Both the position numbers and the translations under genes were made by a program. Below, piece by piece: positions 8,990-19,854 of a stretch of 64,000 bases of DNA. Where the stretch lies: positions 19,251,001-19,315,000 of the forward strand of contig CANTUV010000004.1 of NCBI GenBank assembly GCA_947685225.1, read 5' to 3'. The notes below the pieces were generated by a model, which worked only from the letters and a program-made list of their open reading frames with translations, was not told where the DNA came from and did no database searches. Within the stretch, counting starts at the first letter, position 1. Each line of letters begins with the position of its first letter. The DNA is from Garcia nutans. Its lineage: Eukaryota; Streptophyta; Magnoliopsida; Malpighiales; Euphorbiaceae.

Positions 8990-11167
8990 TGTAGACCCTT
9001 CATTTTTTACCCGGTCCAGTCCAATATATTTTAATTAGTCCAAAATAATTTTTGTGTTGTCCAATATATTTTAGTTAGTCCAAAATAATTTTTATGGTAT
9101 CTTAATTAATTTTAATATTTATTTTAGTAAAAATGGTAAAATGAATAAATAATAAAAAATAATAAAAGATAACAAAAAAAAAAGTTGGGCTGCGAGAAAT
9201 GGCCTTCACCCGCCCGCAGGCACACCTCGCCGGCAGCTGCCGCAGTCAGCTGTGGCAGATTTTTTTGCCGGCGTAATTTTTCCTACGGCAGATTTTTTCG
9301 CCAGCGCAATTTTTCCGCAGTAGTTTTTTTGCCAGCAAAATTTTCCGATTCAAATTTTTTGAAACCTAATACAATTAGGTTTCGATTTCCTTTTCTTATT
9401 AAATATTGTATGACATGAGTAACTAGGAAAAAACCATAAAAAAAAACCTTTATAAATAACAACACAAAAAAGAGGAAAAGGGATCAGAAATTAGGGACAA
9501 AAATCTTCGAACAAAGTGGAAACTGAATTGGTGAAGGAAAACTGGGAACCAAGCTGATTTTTTGAGAGAGCCGAAAATCAATTCAAAGAATTCATCAAAG
9601 GTATCAACTTCCTTTGATTTGGTTGATTCAAGAAGCAATTTTGGTGCAACCCCACGAAAGAAGGTTTGAATTCTACATTCTTTTTATTTTTTTGTTTACA
9701 GTAGCTTAATTCATCAAAGAACAAAAAATTCTAGAACCTTTAATTTAGTTTTTCTAAAGTTAAAAAATACTATTTCGTTGCTTTATTTTCCAAAAAAAAA
9801 CTTACAATTGCTACTTTTGTTTCTTCAAAATCTTAAAACCCTAATTTAACATGTTTCTTTTCAAAACCTTAAATTAAAATTCTGTTCCTTTCAAAAAGCC
9901 TTAAAAAACATCTTTTCCATTTATAAAAACTTTAATTCGTTTGGTTTACTTTCATAAAACTTCATAAAATTATCAAATTGATTTCCAAATTCTAAAAACC
10001 AATTCATCACCCGAAACCCTAATTTTAAATCCTAAAACCTTAATTCAACTCCAAAACCTAAAATAGTGAACACTAACCCTTTTAAACCCTAAACCCTAAT
10101 TTTTTATAAACCCTAATCCTTAAAAACCTTAAAAATCATATAAACACAAATACTTTAACGTTACACGGTAGCTTAAAAACACAATGCAATAACCGAAAAT
10201 CATAAATCATAGTGTTTTAAAGTGTTCAAAACCCTAGTTTCATGATTTCACCATTCAAACATTAATTTGTTTAATCAAAATGTCTTACCAACCTTTTAAA
10301 ACATAAAATCCTTAATTTATTTTAATTCTTTAAAAGTCACAGTAGCTTAAACTTATGAAAATCCAAAACCCTAAACATATGAAATAAAGAACCCTAAATG
10401 TAAACAGTAGCTATAATTTAGATTTTTATTTGCCTTATTCAATTCCATATTTGATTATGCTTTGATTTATTTTTCATGCTTTAATTTATTTAAGTTCAAT
10501 ACTTGATTTATTTAATTTATCATGGATGGATGTTTAATGCTTTTAATGAATGATTTATTTATGATGAATGATTATTTACTTTTATCAATTTATTTAGGTT
10601 TCTAAATGTTGTAAGAGGTATGTTTCCACTTGGTGGGTACCTCATTAGTTAAATATCATGTAATTTAATTTGCTTTTCTATCTTAAAACTTATGTAAAGG
10701 ACATGTTTCTACCTTTCTGTGGGTGTCCTATTTAGGCATGTGATGTAAGGACATGTTTCCATCTTCGGATGGGTGTCCATTTATTTTTTTTGCTTGGACT
10801 TTGCTTTGATTTTAATATATTGATGCTTTCTTTTAATTGTGTTGTGTAATATGGATAATTTTGTTATATTTAAGAATTTTATAATATTAAAGCCTGTAAA
10901 GGAGGCCGGTTCCAATGAACAGGGCGTTGTGGGGGTGCTAAGCCATTTCTCGCCTTCCCTACACGTATCCAACTTTTCAAACCCATTAGGGGGTTGGGGA
11001 TTCCTTAGGAATCGTGTCATCCACCCCTTTCTTTTTCCCGGCCGGTCCAGGTGGCGACTCCATTTTCTCAGGACCTAGGTCCGTGTTCTCTAAGTCCCCG
11101 AGCCTAAACAGTGCCGAAGTTGCAAGAACTATTCCATCGGGAGTGGGGGCAAAAATCTCCGCTCACA
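8990..11167 (+). repeat. 3' LTR of element A
   Basis: Starts TGTAGACCC right after the polypurine tract and ends CTCCGCTCACA, giving TG..CA termini. An inverted related copy lies at 15750-18105. Inside are CCCTAA-like heptamers (about 9835-10400), three tandem hairpins (10615-10778) and a TGGCGACTCC motif at about 11051 that matches the primer-site core of these elements. The short open frames within it are chance. Confidence 0.85.
10615..10778 (+). repeat. Three covarying hairpins in the Tat LTR
   Basis: Hairpins at 10615-10643, 10699-10728 and 10749-10778 share an ATGTTTC segment. Outer stems are GAGGTA/TACCTC in the first and GGACA/TGTCC in the others. The third has inner stem CCATC/GATGG closed by a TTCG loop, i.e. 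the C(TTCG)G type known to be very stable in RNA. Matching hairpins occur in the element C LTR at about 16133-16306 on the - strand. Confidence 0.7.
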
Positions 11168-11513
11168 GTATGCATGACAAAACAAGAAACTTCAAGAAGA
11201 GCTGGCAGCTAGTCGTCAACAGGTTTCCCATTTTGAGAAATTATATCACCAGTTAGAGCAAGATTTTTGAGACTTTCGGTTTCAGGGAATGAGAGATCCT
11301 GGTGCTTCTTCATCTATAGGGCCCCAAGCTGATGACCATGTGATCCTTTCGTCTGCTTCAGATGAGGACCATTACAGATCGGAACTCCAAGGTAATAGAG
11401 ATTCCAGTGCTCCTACTTCTGGCGGACTCGGGACGGGTGATATGCCTCCTCCTCCAACAGGCGATGATTTTTTCAGAGCTTTATTTGATGATCTACCACC
11501 TCCTTCTTTGTGA
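11168..11513 (+). pseudogene. C-terminal fragment of the antisense PMD gene, element C
   Basis: Homologous to the end of the PMD pseudogene of element A (5445-5818, - strand). It encodes a coiled-coil stretch (KLQEELAASRQQ, SHFEKLYHQLEQ), a TGA shared with the A copy, then an intact 74-codon frame from ATG 11289 to the stop at 11513. That frame is acidic and proline-rich: MRDPGASSS, SSASDEDH, then DDFFRALFDDLPPPS. Its orientation is opposite to C gag, as expected for the antisense gene of Tat elements. The sequence left of it is the element A LTR. Function unknown. Confidence 0.7.
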
Positions 11514-13203
11514 TGTATAAATATTGTATCAATTGATGAAATATTGTATAATAATGATAAAAATAATGACAATATATAATTTCTATCTTTACTGCAACTC
11601 TTTTTTTTTTAAATCAAATATTGGTCTTGCCAAATCAATGTCAATGTACCTCAGGACTTGATTTTCCAAATTAACATATCTATAACATGACAACCCTAGT
11701 TACCATACTAAACTTGGGAATCATTTCTATTTAAGCAAGAATTGTTGCACTTCATATAGGCACATACACATTACTTGGCCAAAGGTCTCATTGAGTTTGA
11801 AACTGGTCTATCTCATATGCATGCTTATCCAAACTATCTCCACTAATAGACTCTACCTACCAAGAGAGATCAACATGGGTTAAATGAAGGCCATTTGTAA
11901 GTTGGAGTCGATGTGACACAATGGACAAACCTTCACACTACAAATTTCTTGTTTGAACTTTAGGCAGCTGGGAGCAATTAATCTGGATCTTGATTAGGAC
12001 AGTCTTTGCCCTTGCAAAAAGTTTGTTACCCAAATTCATTTCTTTTCTTCTTCTCCCTTTTCTTTCTTTTTATTTTTCTTACTCTTCCCTTTCTTTGAGC
12101 ATTTTATCATTTTGTCCTTCTTCCTTGTAGGATTGTCCAGTACAAAACTTTCAAGAACCGGATGGTCTTTCTCCTTTTTCTCTGATTTTGATCGAATCTT
12201 TGGTTGGGTTGGGCCAATTCAAGTCAAACTGTCCTTATAAACCAAATGGAAGCCTTTTGCTGCTTTAGGTAAAAGAGAACTCAGTCGACTTTTTGAACCG
12301 CCTTTTTGGGTTTTATCTTTCTTCTTTCTTTTTTTTCTTTTTTTGTCCTTTTTTTTTCTTTTGTCTCTTTTTTCTTTTCTTTTTCTTTCTTTTTTTTTCT
12401 TTTTTTGCTATTTTTTTTGGGTTATAATTCTAACCAAGTTGTCTTGTTTGTACCAACTTGTATTTCTAATCATGGATGAATGAAGCGGTATTAATCTGCT
12501 TTAACAGGGATAAATCATTTGTTACTCTAATGTTATCTTGATAGATTGGAGATATTAGGAGAACTTCAACTACCCTTATTAGGAGAACTTCAACTACCCT
12601 TATGGTCTTGAGAACATCAATTATCCTTATGATCTTGACTATTCATTCCTTTCTTTGAACTTCTTGCCTCTTCATCTTAGTGATCATAAGACTTGTCAAA
12701 AGTATCACATTAGCACAGGGTAGGTTGTTAAGGTTATATGCCAATGAAAAGAAAGCTAAAATTTTATGAAGGCTCAAAGGGACAACTAGGGATTGATATC
12801 TAATTGGGTGGATACTAGTTGTTGGCTAACTAAACAATGCCTAGATCATTTCTCCCTTAAATAAGTAGAGTTCAATTTTGCCTCGAAAGTTTGTCTAAGC
12901 ATGTTCTAAGACTGACTAGGACCTAGACAAATGTAATTATGCAGGAGCCCTCTCTAAGTAAGCATGCACAACTCAATGCTATAGAGCAATTCCCTCATAG
13001 TAAAGTCATTCAAATCATGATGCATAGATATATTAATTTATGAATATCAAGCTAGATTCCTCATTAGTTGAGCACCAAAATGAACACAAACCAACAAAAA
13101 TTTTGATGAAAGTAATTTATTTAATTTAAAAAAAACATAATTGTTCCAATTAAGGAAAGCACAATAAATAGAGCAATATTCAAGCTAAGGAAAGTTTGTT
13201 GAG
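11514..13203. other. Non-coding part of element C between antisense gene and gag
   Basis: This stretch stands where pol should be. It has no recognisable protein domain on either strand. It contains a pyrimidine-rich tract (about 12300-12420 on +) and one decayed post-pol-type hairpin (GCCTTTTTGGG at about 12300). Pol may have been deleted, with only the pol-end spacer kept. Confidence 0.5.
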
Positions 13204-14619
13204 TTAAGCTTCTTTTCCTTTCACATCTTCAATTTTTCCATCTTGAAAGGATAATAAAACAAAATCTTCTTCCAATCCTTTTCCCACCATGAAGGTTGCT
13301 GGTGGAGGTACTCTTCTAAACTTAGGCAAAGGATTATTCTTGGTATTGGGCTTGTCAGGCTCGGGCAGCTTCCCATTATTAATCAAATTTTGGATCTCAT
13401 GCCTCAACCTTACACATCTACCCATATCGTGTCCTTGCATTTGATGAAATTGACAAAATGCTTTTGTGTCAAAATTAGGTGGAAGGGGGTTAGGCAAAGG
13501 ATGAGGATTTAAGGGTTATAACAATCCCTTCTTTTGTAGCTTATTGAGAACCCAAGACAGCGGTTTTCCCAATTCTGAAAATTGTCTTCTTGTTCCTTGG
13601 CTAGTAGCATTAACACCAACCTCTTTTTGCATGCTTTGATTTCCAGACTGGTAGTTCCCTTTCTCATTCCTTCTTATTGAAAAGCAATTCTTCTCCCTTT
13701 CCCATTCTTCAATTTGCAGACCAGCTTGGAGGAGATCTTTGAAATCACGGATGAGTGTATGAGACATCCTTTCACGAAGACTAGGCAACACCCCTCTCAC
13801 AATCATCCTTATTTGATTAATCATCCTTATTTGATCGGATTCATCGGGCCTTTTCTTGAGCAAAGCAGCCTTATTTCTCCATCTTTTCACATAGTCCACA
13901 AAATTTTAATTTGGCCTTTGTCTAATGGACTCCACCTCCATTAAGGTAACTTCCATCTCGACATTGTATCCATATTGTTGGATGAAGGCCTTGTGTAGTA
14001 GATCCCAACTCTTTTGTGTGCCATCATCTAAGGTATTGAACCAATTTTGAATAACAAGGTCCAATGAGAGCATAAAATACCTTAGAGTTTGAGCCTTAGT
14101 AGCTCGGGCAGACTGCATAGCAGTGACATACTGCTTCACATGGAGGTGAGGATTTCCAGTTCCATCAAACTTTGGAAATGATGGCATCTTGAATTTGTAT
14201 GGAACTTCTTCATCTAGCTCAAATACTTTGTCAACTTCAGACATTTCTTCGGTTTTCAGTTTCTTCTCAAATTTCTTTTCTAAATCTGCAATCATCTTTT
14301 CAACATCAGAAGTTTTGGTTTTCTCCATAGCTGATCTCTCAACAATCTTCAGTTCTTTCTTCTTGCCTTGAGGATCTTGGAAGTATTGAGCCTAATCATC
14401 ATCATCATCAATGATCACCTTATCATCATCAAAAACCACTTCACCAACTTTAGTCTTCCCTTTGTCCTTTGGCTTCTTAGTGCTAGCAGATGCTTCGGCA
14501 TGATTTCCTAAAATTGCAGCCAATTGGTTCTTCATGGCCTTAGCCAGAGCCTCTTTTATTTCTTCCATCTTGGCATTGAGGGCGTCATCCACCATTCTAT
14601 GAATTTGTTCAGGTTTCAT
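13204..14619 (-). pseudogene. gag: Element C gag (Tat type)
   Basis: Capsid-type gag. The ATG at 14619 (KPEQIHRMVDDAL) is the first plausible start; the frame stays open to about 14832. The retrotransposon gag core is visible (FDGTGNPHLHVKQYV, then WFNTLDDGTQKSWDLL and FIQQYG) at about 14200-13950. A C-terminal finger-like motif CQFHQMQGHDMGRC is at about 13460-13410, typical of Tat gag. The whole region is one continuous frame with in-frame stops at about 14392, 13906 and 13516 and no frameshift. After the stop at 13204 no protease or RT follows. Confidence 0.85.
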
Positions 14620-15730
14620 TACTTTTGGTGAGCAAGTGATTGAGTTGCTACTAGATTCTTCATCTTCGGGGTAGGTCAGATTGTCATAAGCTTTTGAACT
14701 ATCGTAATCCAGGGTTGTGAGCCAAAGAGGATTAATGATATGAGATGCAAATGTATGTATGCATGTATGCACAAACAATAGACAAAGATAGATAATTAGG
14801 ACATTCCTTCCAACCTTATAACATCCCCACACGAATGGCGAGTCTCTTTTCCTATGTATATGGTTAACAAAATACCAACATGGGGTATCTTGTTTTCAAA
14901 TATTTCAGCCAATAGTTATATTTTCAAAAATGAAAATCAGTTCATGATAATTTCCATTAATTAGGTTTTAATCCATTCACCCAACTAAATTAGCTTTTAT
15001 GCTATATTGGATTAAAACTAAATTAAGAGGTTTATTATAAACAGATTTCTCACTTGAAAAAGTAACTAATGATTCATGCCAAAAACAAGCCCATGATTAA
15101 TAACTCTTAGTATAAACTAGGCTCACAATTGATTATAGGTATTTTCATAATTGACCTAAATAATTTGCAAGCTCTTTGTAAGAAAAAGGTTGAATGAAGC
15201 CCATTGTAAAAAGATTTTAGAAAAAATGGATTTTTGGCTTAGTATGAGAAAAAGAATTTTGATTTGTTTTTAGGAAAGTTTTATGTCCAAAGACCATCTT
15301 GAAAAGTTTTGAAAACTGCTTTGGTCTTTTGGAATTTTTAGAGAAAAAATTTATTTTCAGCTTACAATGTACTTAGGTCATATTAGAAAAAGAACAAACC
15401 AAATAAGCCATGTTTTAAGCCAAGATAAATTAACCATAGTCAAACAACATGCATTTGGGGTAAAAATCTAAGGAAAGTAACTAGGCCAATTACATGAGCT
15501 TTAGCCTTTGGGTTAAAAGGCTTAGGTTCCCATAGCAAGTATATACCAAAAGGTACAAGACTATGAGTGGTTATTCCATGCTCGATCTCCATATCTTGAG
15601 TGAAAGTATGGTATCCCTTACATAACACAACACGGGTAATATGGGCATCCTAACTCACGCACATGATGCCATCTAATATGATGCAATGGATAATATCATT
15701 ATAAGAAAGAATAGAATAATAAAAAGCTTA
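14620..15730 (-). other. Leader of element C between primer site and gag
   Basis: Untranslated leader on the - strand, as expected between the primer-binding site and gag. AT-rich. An open frame at 15440-15628 has no recognisable similarity. Nothing else supported. Confidence 0.5.
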
Positions 15731-15748
15731 TCCCCAGTGGAGCTGCCA
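15731..15748 (-). promoter_or_regulatory. Primer-binding site of element C
   Basis: On the - strand TGGCAGCTCCACTGGGGA, one base from the LTR end. It is a slightly altered version of the B site (TGGCGACTCCACTGGGG), which is complementary to the 3' end of plant tRNA-Arg(ACG) as I recall it. Confidence 0.75.
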
Positions 15749-15749
15749 T

Positions 15750-18105
15750 TGTGAGCGGAGATTTTCGCCTCCACTCCTGGTGGAATGGTTCCTGGTGGAA
15801 TTGTTTAGGCTCGGGGCCTTAGAGAACACGGGCCTAAGCCCGAAGAAAATGGAGTCACCACCGGGACGGGCTGGGAAAAATTAAGGGGTGGATGACTCGA
15901 TTCCTAAGGAATCCACAGCCCCCTAAAGGGTTTGAAAAGTTAGGTACGTGTGGGGAAGGTGAGAAATGGCCTAGCAACCCCACAACGTCTGATTCATTGG
16001 AACCGGCATCATTTGCAAGTCTTAATATTATAAAATTCTTAAATATAATAATATTATCCATATTATATGTAATAAATAAAATAAAGCATCATTATATTAA
16101 AATCAAAGCAATGTCCAAACAAAGCAAATAAATGGACACCCATCCGAAGATGGAAACATGTCCTTACATCATCCAGGTCTAAACTAAATAGGACACCCAT
16201 CGAAAGGTGGAAACATGTCCTTTACATTGGTCCAAAATATAAAAGCAATTTAAATTATATGATATTTAACTAATGAGATACCCACAAAGTGGAAAAAATA
16301 CCTCTTACAATTTTAATACTAAAACAAACAAATAATAATCATAACAATAAAGAAAAAAATCATCCATAGTAAATTAAATAAATCAAGCATTGAAATTAAA
16401 TAAATCAACCATCAAAACATATAACAAACTATATAATCAAATCTAAAATTAAATAAAGCAATAAAGATACAAATTTAGGTTTATGTCTCAATTTAGCGTT
16501 CTTTAATTAACATTTAGGGTTTTGGGATTTTAGAATTATTATTGTTATTATTTAGGCTACTGTAAAGATTTTTGAAAATTGGAATGGATTAGGGTTTTAT
16601 AAATTTAAGAAGTAGTAAGGTTTTTTGGTTAATCAAATTAGGGTTTAGGGGTAACATCATGAAATTAGGGTTTTGGAATCTTAAGACATTAGAGTTTATA
16701 ATTCATGTTTACTGGATTGTGATTTCAGGTTTACTGAATTATGGCTTTAGGGTTTAGATTTACTGGTTTGGGTTTTGAGTTCACTGGATTAGGGTTTAGG
16801 GTGTTGATGAATTTGTCATAAAGTTTTGATGCTTTAAGAATTTAGGGTTTAGGAAAACTAGAGTTTACTGTTTTAGTTTTTGAGAAAGTTAGGGTTTTTG
16901 ATATTTTGGAAAACATATTTGATTTTAGGATTTGAGAAAACAGATTAGAGTTTTATAAAAATAATTATGATTTTTAGAAAATGTAAAGAAGATTAGGGTT
17001 TGGGGATTTAAGAAGACATTTGGAAAATTTTGACAAAAAGTTAGAGTTTAGATGAAAATAGTTCGGGAAAAACAATTTAGGGTTTTAAAGCTTTTGGAAA
17101 CAGAAGAAACAATTTAGAGTTTTAAAGGTGTTTGGAAGCAGAAGAGTAGTTTAGGGTTTTAAAGTTTTAAAAATGGGAGAAACAATTTAGGGCTTTTAAA
17201 GTTTTGGAAACGGGAGAGAAACAATTTAGGGTTTTAAAGTTTCTGGCAAGAGAAGAACAATTTTAGGGCTTTGAAGTTTTGATCACTAACTAAGGCTACA
17301 GGATGAATGCACGATTTAATGTAAAACATATTACTAAGTTTAATAATTTAGGTTACTGACTTAATATCAAAAACAAATGATAGAAACATTGTAAATAACT
17401 TTAAATCAAAGATTTATAATCAAACCTCCGTTCGTTGGTTCCTCCACAATTTACTTTTGGATGAACAAAGACAAAGGCAGTATCACTGCCTTTGATGGGT
17501 TGATGATTGCTAATGTCTCTTGCTTGCTAGGGCTTCTTTTTTTAGCCGATTGAATGGTTAAGTCTCCAAATCAATCAAACAATTTTTTCCTCCCAATCCA
17601 AGATCCAAAGTTTCATTTTTTAATTTTGTGTTTTAATGTGGTATTTAAAGGAAAAATAATAAACCTACTTCTAATTGCTTAAGGAAATTAAAACCAATTA
17701 GGAAAAGAAACCAAAACCAAATAGAATTTTATTTCGGAAAAAACTGCGTTGGAAAATTGCGCAGCTGAAAAACTTGCTGGCTAAAACTGTGAGGATTAAG
17801 AGCTGGCTGCGGGCGGGCACCAATTCGCCTCACCAATTTCCTGTGGCGAAATGGCCTTGCATGAATTTCCTGCGGGCGAATTGGCCTGTGGCCGATTCAC
17901 CTTCGGCGATGAAATTTTTCGTCGTCGATTTTTATTTATTTATTTACTTATTTTTATTTATTTAATTTTACCATTTTTATTTTTATTAATAATTAAAAAT
18001 ATTAAATATTAAAATAAATATTATTTAATTAAAATATCACAAAAATTATTTTGGACTATATAAAAAAATATCGGACCAAACTGGGTCAAAAATTAAGGGT
18101 CTACA
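15750..18105 (-). repeat. 5' LTR of element C
   Basis: On + it begins TGTGAGCGGAG and ends GGGTCTACA, the reverse complement of the TGTAGACCC..GCTCACA LTR of element A. It contains many TTAGGG-like heptamers (16490-17240), the LTR hairpins (about 16133-16306), a decayed internal primer-site core (GGAGTCACCA near 15852) and GC-rich patches at about 17795-17910. It is the other arm of a large inverted repeat with 8990-11167. Confidence 0.8.
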
Positions 18106-18609
18106 ATTCTCTTTTAAGATCCAAAGTCCAAAAGTTTGAAGTCCGATAAAAAATTTTAGATCAAAAATCTCCCATTCTGTGTCTTTAATGTGGTATTTAT
18201 AATAAAAAAATAAAAACTTAATACTAATTGGCTAAGGAAATAAAAACGTTTTAGGAAATAAAATTAAAAACCATGTAGAATAGAGTTTTGGCAAAACCGT
18301 GCATGGGCCGGGCGTGCGAAAGTGCGCTGGCGAAGAAGTTCCATGGGCTTTGGGCGTGGGCCAGCCAATTCATCTTGCGGCGAATTGGCCCAAGCCATTT
18401 CATCGCCCGCGACGAAAAATTTTTGTCGTCGATTCTTCTGTCGCTTATTTTTATTTATTTATTTTTTATCCTTTTTTATTATTACTTTTTTATTTTTATT
18501 AAAAATAAATATTATAAGTAATAAATATTATTTAATTAAAACACCATAAAAATTATTTTGGACTATTAAAAATATCGGATTGGAGTGGGTCAAAAATTAA
18601 GGGTCTACA
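18106..18609 (-). repeat. Partial second Tat LTR next to element C
   Basis: 504 bases homologous to the right end of the C LTR (about 17540-18105), ending in the same GGGTCTACA. Probably the outer end of another Tat element whose LTR was hit by C, with the rest left of the window; a partial tandem duplication of the LTR end is the alternative. Confidence 0.7.
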
Positions 18610-19583
18610 CAAATTTATTTTGAATATATGATAAATATGTGTGATGCCAGGTGTTAATCAAAGAATTATTCTATTGAAGTGTTATACATAATGTAATGTT
18701 AATTAAAAACTACTGAATTGCCCAAATCATACTAATTTTAGATCTAGCCTGGATTGAATGGCTAGACAAAGGGTGGATATCCAAAGTGATAGTGGGCACT
18801 CTGTGCCATTAATAGACACTCTGTGTCACCATATACAGTGGACATTCATGCCATAGTAGGCCATTGACCAAATTTTATACAGTGGGCATTAAATTACCAA
18901 CAGTGACCCGTTATCCAAATCTAAGATCTGAGTTCAGTGTGTATGGGCATAATTAAAGAAGCTATCTACACTTAAAATAATGTGTTATATGGTTTTTGTT
19001 AAATTAACCAATTTTGAATTTAATTGTGTTTAGTATTTTAAGTTTCAATAAATTTATTAATTTCTTTATTTAAGATTCTAAAAGTAATAATTTCCATTAT
19101 TTTTAAATCGTTATATATATAGTTCTCTTTCCTTTAAATTCTCTTGCATATTGTAAATACATAAGCACCACTAAGCTTTGCTTAGCGTGTTAGAATTATT
19201 TTCTTACGCGCAGATCAAACAAGAAGTGTTGAGACTGCAGAGTGAGAGATATACGTTCCTGTTCAAAGAACAATATTATAAATATTGTATTATGTATAGT
19301 TCACATGGCAATACTTTATAATTTTGCATGACGGTTGTATAAATTTGAGAGTAGTTTGAGAATTATAATAATGTAAGTTAATAATAGGAGTTCTTTGTAA
19401 ATTAACAGATGTATGTTTATAATATAGCCATGATTATATAGTTCTTTAGAAAGTTTATTAACTGCATTAACACATAGAAGTATTTTAGTTTTATTTCTAT
19501 AATATATATATATAGACAAATGTGAGTATTTAGGTGACATCATCTATGTTGTTAAGTGTATTGACTACATAGAGGGTATTACA
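18610..19583 (+). repeat. 5' LTR of element D (left end not resolved)
   Basis: Ends GGGTATTACA six bases before the primer site. Contains the CACTAAGCTTTGCTTAG motif typical of Tekay LTRs (about 19170) and mini-hairpins at 18795-18852 (GGCAC/GTGCC and GACAC/GTGTC, both with loop TCT). The left end is not a clear TG terminus and is probably cut by the Tat insertion. Confidence 0.7.
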
Positions 19584-19588
19584 TTTAG

Positions 19589-19603
19589 TGGTATCAGAGC
19601 AGG
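19589..19603 (+). promoter_or_regulatory. Primer-binding site of element D
   Basis: TGGTATCAGAGCAGG, complementary to the 3' end of initiator tRNA-Met, just after the LTR end. Confidence 0.85.
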
Positions 19604-19854
19604 TTTAGACGATCCTAAGTTTATGGATTAAAAGAAAAGAGAAGTACAACTATCATTGCTATGTGAACTATATAATTGAATAAATGTTTGATGCAGTTGA
19701 TTTTTAATGTTTAAAGGTATAAGATAGCCTCTGAATCCCATCAAGGTGCGGAGGAACAAGCTGCATCCTCACATAGTCAAACTATTGTGGGGAATCAGCA
19801 GCCATTGGAACCTTTTGGGAATAAATTCCCTTAGATCCCCAATTTGTGAGAAAT

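Larger units (their letters stand above)
1..11167 (+). mobile_element. Element A: Tat/Ogre-type Ty3 LTR retrotransposon, 3' part
   Basis: Sense-strand Ty3/gypsy element entering the window inside pol. Order seen: reverse transcriptase, RNase H, a second (archaeal-type) RNase H, integrase, hairpin array, two antisense accessory pseudogenes, palindromes, minisatellite, polypurine tract, 3' LTR. The second RNase H after the first and antisense genes downstream of pol are hallmarks of the Tat lineage. The 5' LTR, gag and protease lie left of the window, so the element length and its target duplication cannot be checked. Its LTR is related to that of element C, into which it probably inserted. Confidence 0.85.
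11168..18105 (-). mobile_element. Element C: Tat-type element on the - strand, without pol
   Basis: Read on the - strand: 5' LTR (18105-15750), tRNA-Arg-type primer site, leader, gag, a long non-coding stretch and the last part of the antisense PMD gene (+ strand here). There is no RT, RNase H or integrase. The left end abuts the element A LTR exactly at an exon border of the PMD gene. The simplest reading is that A inserted into C, leaving the rest of C beyond the left edge. It is either a deletion derivative or a non-autonomous element. Confidence 0.7.

Noticed and set aside
10080..10130. Interstitial telomere tract
   Set aside because: Heptamers are degenerate, spread over the LTR and shared with the other LTR copy, so they are LTR sequence.
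12300..12420. Pyrimidine-rich tract as a minus-strand polypurine tract
   Set aside because: Long and interrupted, no adjacent LTR end; it lies inside element C.
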